Source of the DNA: Thermocatellispora tengchongensis
GTDB lineage: Bacteria; Actinomycetota; Actinomycetes; Streptosporangiales; Streptosporangiaceae
NCBI RefSeq assembly: GCF_014202315.1
Contig: NZ_JACHGN010000025.1
Coordinates: forward strand, 1 to 64,000
Direction of reading: 5' to 3'
Length of the DNA: 64,000 nucleotides
Position numbers and translations under genes: made by a program. Each line of letters begins with the position of its first letter. The stretch's first letter is position 1. Shown piece after piece: positions 60,470 to 64,000 of the stretch. The notes beneath the pieces were generated by a model. That model was not told the origin of the DNA. It searched no databases and saw only the letters and a program-made list of their open reading frames with translations.

Positions 60470-61114
60470 GTGAAACCCGTAGTCCTTCGCACCGCCGCCT
60501 TGACGCTCGTTCCCGCGGTGCTCGCCGTGGCCGGCTTCTGGCACCCCCACCACCTGACCCAGGACACCGCCGGACGCTGGATCACCCTGCATCTGCTGCT
60601 CCTGCCGGTGTTCCCGCTGCTGGCGGCCCCCCTGCTGCTCCTCCTGCGCGGACACAAGGGCCCCTGGGCCACGGCCGCACGAGTGGGCTCCTACATCTAC
60701 GCGATCTTCTACACCAGCCTCGACGCCATCGCCGGAATCGCCTACGGCACACTCGTGGCCAACACCGGCGACCTCACGACCCTGTCCCGCGCCGGTACGG
60801 CCATCGACGTCGTCGGCGGAGCACTCGGCCTGATCGGCTCGGCGGGCTTCCTGCTCGCCGCGGTGGCCACGACCACGGCCCTGGCCGCCCGCCACGGCCC
60901 ACGCCGCGTGGCTCCCGGCGGCACGATCCTGATCATCGCCTCGGTGTTCTGGCTGGGCAGCCACATCTACTGGCCCGAGGGCGTGCTCACCGTCCTCGCC
61001 CTGGGCCTCGGCATCGCGTTGCTCGGTGTCGTGACCCGCGGCGGCATCGCCCAGTCGGCTCGCTCTCAAACAGCGTCCTCCGTGGCCGCGGACGGCCCGC
61101 ACGAGATGTCCTGA
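60470..61114 (+). CDS. Multi-helix membrane protein of unknown function
   Basis: A 214-residue protein with about six hydrophobic helices (LVPAVLAVAGFWHP, ITLHLLLLPVFPLLAAPLLL, YIYAIFYTSLDAIAGIAYG, ALGLIGSAGFLLAAVATTTA, ILIIASVFWLGSHIYW, VLTVLALGLGIALLGVVTRG) and a polar C-terminal tail. GTG 60470 follows GGAGGTGG, a strong ribosome site. It diverges from the histidine kinase gene and may be its target, but this is only position. A 255-base gene-free gap with operator-like repeats follows. Confidence 0.65.
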   Translation: MKPVVLRTAALTLVPAVLAVAGFWHPHHLTQDTAGRWITLHLLLLPVFPLLAAPLLLLLRGHKGPWATAARVGSYIYAIFYTSLDAIAGIAYGTLVANTGDLTTLSRAGTAIDVVGGALGLIGSAGFLLAAVATTTALAARHGPRRVAPGGTILIIASVFWLGSHIYWPEGVLTVLALGLGIALLGVVTRGGIAQSARSQTASSVAADGPHEMS

Positions 61115-61279
61115 GATGGCCGGCGGCCTGCCGTGATGACCGCCACCATGCGGGGCAGGACCGGATGCGAGGGCAGGCAATGGGGGGCGGGCGTACGGGC
61201 CCCGGATGCTCGGCGCGAGCACGCGGTCGTGGGCGTGCGGGGTGTTTCCGCAGGCCAGAGGCTACGCTCGGCGGCGCGT

Positions 61280-61312
61280 GCTCATGTGAGCAAAATCCGG
61301 CTCATGTGTTGC
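61280..61312. promoter_or_regulatory. Operator-like repeats upstream of the polyol operon
   Basis: GCTCATGTGAGC (61280-61291) is an inverted repeat GCTCA-TG-TGAGC, and GCTCATGTG recurs 20 bases on at 61300. TGAGCAAAA at 61287-61295 resembles SorC/DeoR-type half-sites. It lies 60-90 bases before the start of the binding-protein gene. Confidence 0.4.
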
Positions 61313-61369
61313 TGTCCGGTTAACCCGTGATTTAGCGTGCGTTACCTAAATCACACCCCGGAGGCCCAT

Positions 61370-62365
61370 ATGCGTGGATTGCGGCTCTTCACCATGCCCG
61401 CGCTCCTCCTCGCCATCACCGCGCTGTCCGCATGCTCGGTGTCGGCCACGCCCGGCGGCTCCACCGCCGGCGCCAGTGAGAAGGCGACCGGTCCGGTCGC
61501 CATCGGCTTCAGTCAGGCGACCCAGCAGTCCCCCTTCTACGTGCAGTTGCGCGAGGGGGCGGAGGCGGCGGCCAAGAAGGCGGGCGCCGAGCTGTACTTC
61601 GCCGACGCGGACGGTGACGTCACCAAGCAGAACAACGACATCCAGGACCTCATCACCCGTCAGGTGGACGTCCTGCTGATCAACCCGGTGGACCCGCAGG
61701 GCGTGCAGCCGGGACTGGCCGCCGCCAAGGCCGCCGGGATCCCGGTGGTGACCGTGGACCGGCCCGTGCCGGACGGCGCGGTCTCGCACGTCGGGCGGGA
61801 CAACAAGGCGATGGGCGAGCTCGTCGGCAAGGCGCTGAGCGAGAAGCTCGGCGAGAAGGGCGGCACGGTCATCGAGATCCGCGGGGACGCGGGCGGGGCC
61901 GTGGCGCGCGACCGCAGCGCCGGGTTCCACGCGGCCGTCGCCGCCAACCCCAAGATCAAGATCGTCGAGGGGCCGTACTCCGACTACGTGCGCGCCAAGG
62001 CCGTCACCGCGATGCAGGACCTGCTGCAGGTCCACCCCGACGTTGCCGCCGTCTACGCGCACAACGACGACATGGCCCTTGGAGCGCTCCAGGTCCTCAA
62101 GGAGAACGGCAAGGACAAGGTCCTGGTCACCGGCGTGGACGGCCTCATGGAGGCGGTCAAGCAGATCGCCGGAGGCGGGCAGTACGTCGCCACCGCGCTC
62201 AACGACCCCATCTCCCTGGGCGCCACGGCCGTGGACACCGTGCTCAAGGTACGCGGCGGCGAGAAGGTCCCGGCGTACGTGGACGCGGGCACCGCACTGA
62301 TCGACACCGCCAACGCCGGTGACTACAGCGGCGGGACGGGCGAGTTCGCTCAGGCCCTGCAGTAG
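61370..62365 (+). CDS. Ribose-type sugar-binding lipoprotein
   Basis: A 331-residue periplasmic-binding-type lipoprotein (RbsB-like). Signal peptide with lipobox LSAC at about 19-22, then VAIGFSQATQQSPFYVQLRE, YFADADGDVTKQNNDIQDLI, VDVLLINPVDPQGVQPGLAA, PVVTVDRPVPDGAVSHVGRD and VAAVYAHNDDMALGALQVLK, all landmarks of the family. The ATG at 61370 follows CCGGAGG. It is the first gene of an operon with a zinc alcohol dehydrogenase and FGGY kinase, indicating uptake of a pentose or polyol such as ribitol, arabitol or xylitol. Permease and ATPase genes should lie beyond the right edge. Confidence 0.92.
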   Translation: MRGLRLFTMPALLLAITALSACSVSATPGGSTAGASEKATGPVAIGFSQATQQSPFYVQLREGAEAAAKKAGAELYFADADGDVTKQNNDIQDLITRQVDVLLINPVDPQGVQPGLAAAKAAGIPVVTVDRPVPDGAVSHVGRDNKAMGELVGKALSEKLGEKGGTVIEIRGDAGGAVARDRSAGFHAAVAANPKIKIVEGPYSDYVRAKAVTAMQDLLQVHPDVAAVYAHNDDMALGALQVLKENGKDKVLVTGVDGLMEAVKQIAGGGQYVATALNDPISLGATAVDTVLKVRGGEKVPAYVDAGTALIDTANAGDYSGGTGEFAQALQ

Positions 62366-62403
62366 TCCCACCCACACAACCCAGCACCAGAGGAAAGAGA
62401 GAG

Positions 62404-63447
62404 ATGCCGGAAACCATGCAGGCCGCAGTGCTCCACGCTCCCGGGGACATCCGGGTCGAGCAGGTGCCCGTGCCGGAACCCGGGCCGGGCGAGGCGCTGG
62501 TCCGCGTCGCGGCGTGCGGCGTGTGCGGATCGGACATCCCGCGCATGCTGCGCACCGGTGCCTACCGCTTCCCGATCATCTGCGGGCACGAGTTCTCCGG
62601 CCACGTCGTACGGCTGGGCGAGGGCACGCAGGGCGCGCAGGAGGGCGACCTGGTCAGCGTTCCGCCGCTGATCCCGTGCCACCGCTGCGCGCCCTGCAGC
62701 CAGGGCAAGTTCAGCCTGTGCAAGGACTATGGGTACTTCGGCAGCCGGCGCGACGGGGCGTACGCGCAGTACGTGACCGTGCCGGCCGAGAACCTGATGG
62801 TGCTGCCGGCCACCCTGGACCCCAGGGCCGCGGCCATGCTCGACCCGGCGGCGATCGCGCTGCACGCGCTGTGGCGCACCCGGCTGCGTCCGGGCCACCG
62901 CGTCGCCGTGGTCGGCGCGGGGCCGATCGGGCTGTTCGCGGTGCAGTGGGCGCGGCTCGCGGGGGCGTCGGAGGTACTGGCGATCGAGCTGGACGAGCGG
63001 AAGGCGGCCATGGCCGTCGAGGCCGGCGCCACGCACACCGCGACCGGCGCCGAGGCCGCCGCCGACGTGGCGGGAGAGGGATACGACGTGGTCGTGGAGT
63101 CGGCCGGTGTGCCGGCCACCATCGACCAGGCCGTGGCCCTGGCCGCGCGGCACGGGGAGGCGGTGTTCATCGGCATCCCGCACGACCCCGTGGTGCTGCC
63201 CAAGCCCACCTTCAGCTCCTTCCTCCGCCGTGAGGTGACCCTGCACGGTGCCTGGAACTCCTTCTCCGCGCCCTTCCCCGGCGAAGAGTGGCGGGTGGCG
63301 GCCAAGGCGATGGCCTCGGGCGACCTCGCCTGGAAGTTCATGATCACGCACGAGCTCGGGCTGGACGCGCTGCCCGAGACCATGGCCGGCCTCGGCTCGC
63401 GGTCCATCTTCAGCGCCAAGGTCCTGTTCCTGCCGAACGAGGGGTGA
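62404..63447 (+). CDS. Zinc-dependent alcohol/polyol dehydrogenase
   Basis: A 347-residue medium-chain dehydrogenase. Catalytic zinc site: VAACGVCGSDIPRML and ICGHEFSGHV; structural zinc cysteines: HRCAPCSQGKFSLCKDYG; cofactor site: VAVVGAGPIGLFAVQWARLA, then VLAIELDERKAAMAVEAGAT. The pattern is that of galactitol-1-phosphate/sorbitol/threonine dehydrogenases. The binding protein upstream (38 bases) and kinase downstream (overlap-free by two bases) suggest oxidation of a polyol to a ketose before phosphorylation. ATG 62404 follows AGGAAAGAGAG. Confidence 0.93.
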   Translation: MPETMQAAVLHAPGDIRVEQVPVPEPGPGEALVRVAACGVCGSDIPRMLRTGAYRFPIICGHEFSGHVVRLGEGTQGAQEGDLVSVPPLIPCHRCAPCSQGKFSLCKDYGYFGSRRDGAYAQYVTVPAENLMVLPATLDPRAAAMLDPAAIALHALWRTRLRPGHRVAVVGAGPIGLFAVQWARLAGASEVLAIELDERKAAMAVEAGATHTATGAEAAADVAGEGYDVVVESAGVPATIDQAVALAARHGEAVFIGIPHDPVVLPKPTFSSFLRREVTLHGAWNSFSAPFPGEEWRVAAKAMASGDLAWKFMITHELGLDALPETMAGLGSRSIFSAKVLFLPNEG

Positions 63448-63449
63448 CG

Positions 63450-64000
63450 ATGAGCGCGTTCCTCGCCCTGGATCTGGGCACGGAAGGCGCCCGCGCCGCG
63501 GTCTACCACCCGGACGGCACGTGTGCCGGGGCAGGCGAGGACTCCTACCCCACCTCGTTCCCCCGGCCGGGCTGGGCCGAGCAGAACCCGGACGACTGGT
63601 GGCGGGCGAGCGTCAACGCCGTACGCGCGGCGCTGGAGGAGGCCGGGAACCCGCAGGTCGCCGGGGTGGGGGTGGCGACCACCGCCTCCACCGTCGCCGT
63701 GCTCGACCGGCACGGCCGCCCGCTGCGCCCGGCCCTGCTGTGGATGGACGCCAGGGCCAGCGCCGAGTCGGCGCTGACGGCGCGGGTCGAGCACCCGGTG
63801 CTGCGCTACTCCGGCCGCGGCGACGCGGTGGAGTGGCTGGTGCCCAAGGCCATGTGGCTGGCCCGCAACGAGCCCGGCGTCTACCGCGAGGCCGCGCGGA
63901 TCGTGGAGGCGGTCGACTACGTCGTGTGGCGGCTCACCGGGCGGTGGGCCGGCTCGCGGATGAACGCGGTCTGCAAGAGCAATTACGACCCGCGCGGCGC
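63450..64000 (+). CDS. FGGY-family carbohydrate kinase (cut by window edge)
   Basis: The N-terminal ~183 residues of a sugar kinase that phosphorylates a pentulose or hexulose. It begins MSAFLALDLGTEGARAAVYH, the phosphate-binding loop of the FGGY fold, followed by FPRPGWAEQNPDDWWRASVN, VAGVGVATTASTVAVLDRHG, LRPALLWMDARASAESA, and the interdomain LVPKAMWLARNEPGVYREAA with VEAVDYVVWRLTG. The Asp in WMDARA is expected to bind substrate. The ATG lies two bases past the dehydrogenase stop, so they are coupled. The C-terminal half lies outside the window; xylulose or ribulose is the likely substrate. Confidence 0.9.
   Translation, partial: MSAFLALDLGTEGARAAVYHPDGTCAGAGEDSYPTSFPRPGWAEQNPDDWWRASVNAVRAALEEAGNPQVAGVGVATTASTVAVLDRHGRPLRPALLWMDARASAESALTARVEHPVLRYSGRGDAVEWLVPKAMWLARNEPGVYREAARIVEAVDYVVWRLTGRWAGSRMNAVCKSNYDPRG

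Overview
The window is chromosomal DNA of a high-GC, spore-former-type actinomycete. I infer the order Streptosporangiales or a close relative (Nonomuraea/Streptosporangium type). The grounds are very high GC, many GTG/TTG starts, the actinobacterial order tRNA-Trp - secE - nusG - rplK - rplA - lipoprotein - rplJ - rplL - rpoB, an IdeR-type DtxR regulator, UdgX, class F sortases and SpoIIE/STAS regulators. The genus is not proven. No phage, IS element, CRISPR array or classical biosynthetic cluster is visible.

Layout. 1-10.2 kb: translation/transcription core on the minus strand, ending with the 5' part of rpoB at the left edge. rpoB is separated from rplJL by about 4 kb holding two Mce-associated proteins, a large degenerate repeat array and a Uma2 nuclease-fold gene; rpoB has its own promoter. 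10.4-12.7 kb: aminotransferase and adenosine deaminase-family enzyme. 12.7-18.4 kb: a minus-strand operon of two paralogous STAND ATPases, an ECF sigma factor and its membrane anti-sigma protein. 18.6-25.9 kb: methyltransferase, acyl-CoA dehydrogenase, a sugar ABC importer with three DasR-like operators (no ATPase gene, so a shared MsiK-type ATPase is inferred) and a thiolase. 26.1-30.4 kb: two tandem cassettes, each a secreted Ser/Thr/Pro-rich surface protein followed by its own class F sortase. 30.5-37.9 kb: acyl-CoA dehydrogenase, a 53-residue membrane protein, a PAS-GAF-SpoIIE-ATPase regulator, IdeR-like regulator, UdgX, MFS exporter, PdxH. 38.1-45.9 kb: citrate synthase, SerC, secreted cupin, a frameshifted DoxX-like gene, UPF0114 protein, ARMT1/DUF89 phosphatase, rhomboid protease, crotonase and SDR. 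46.5-51.9 kb: STAS protein, CbiMQO metal importer, glycosyltransferase with C-terminal beta domains. 52-61 kb: aromatic-ring monooxygenase, NmrA-like reductase with divergent TetR regulator, an XRE-SDR chimera, WD40 protein, orphan sensor kinase. 61.3-64 kb: start of a polyol/pentose operon (sugar-binding lipoprotein, zinc alcohol dehydrogenase, FGGY kinase) running off the right edge.

The most notable signals are: the duplicated sortase-substrate cassettes with a shared xAxTG-like motif; the STAND/ECF operon; an in-frame fusion of an XRE regulator to the tail of a short-chain dehydrogenase; and a recurring habit of tandem-repeat growth. The repeats occur as large GC-rich arrays between genes, as in-frame repeats inside MFS and CbiO proteins, and as two independent 5 x 15-bp arrays that begin exactly at a stop codon and preserve the reading frame.
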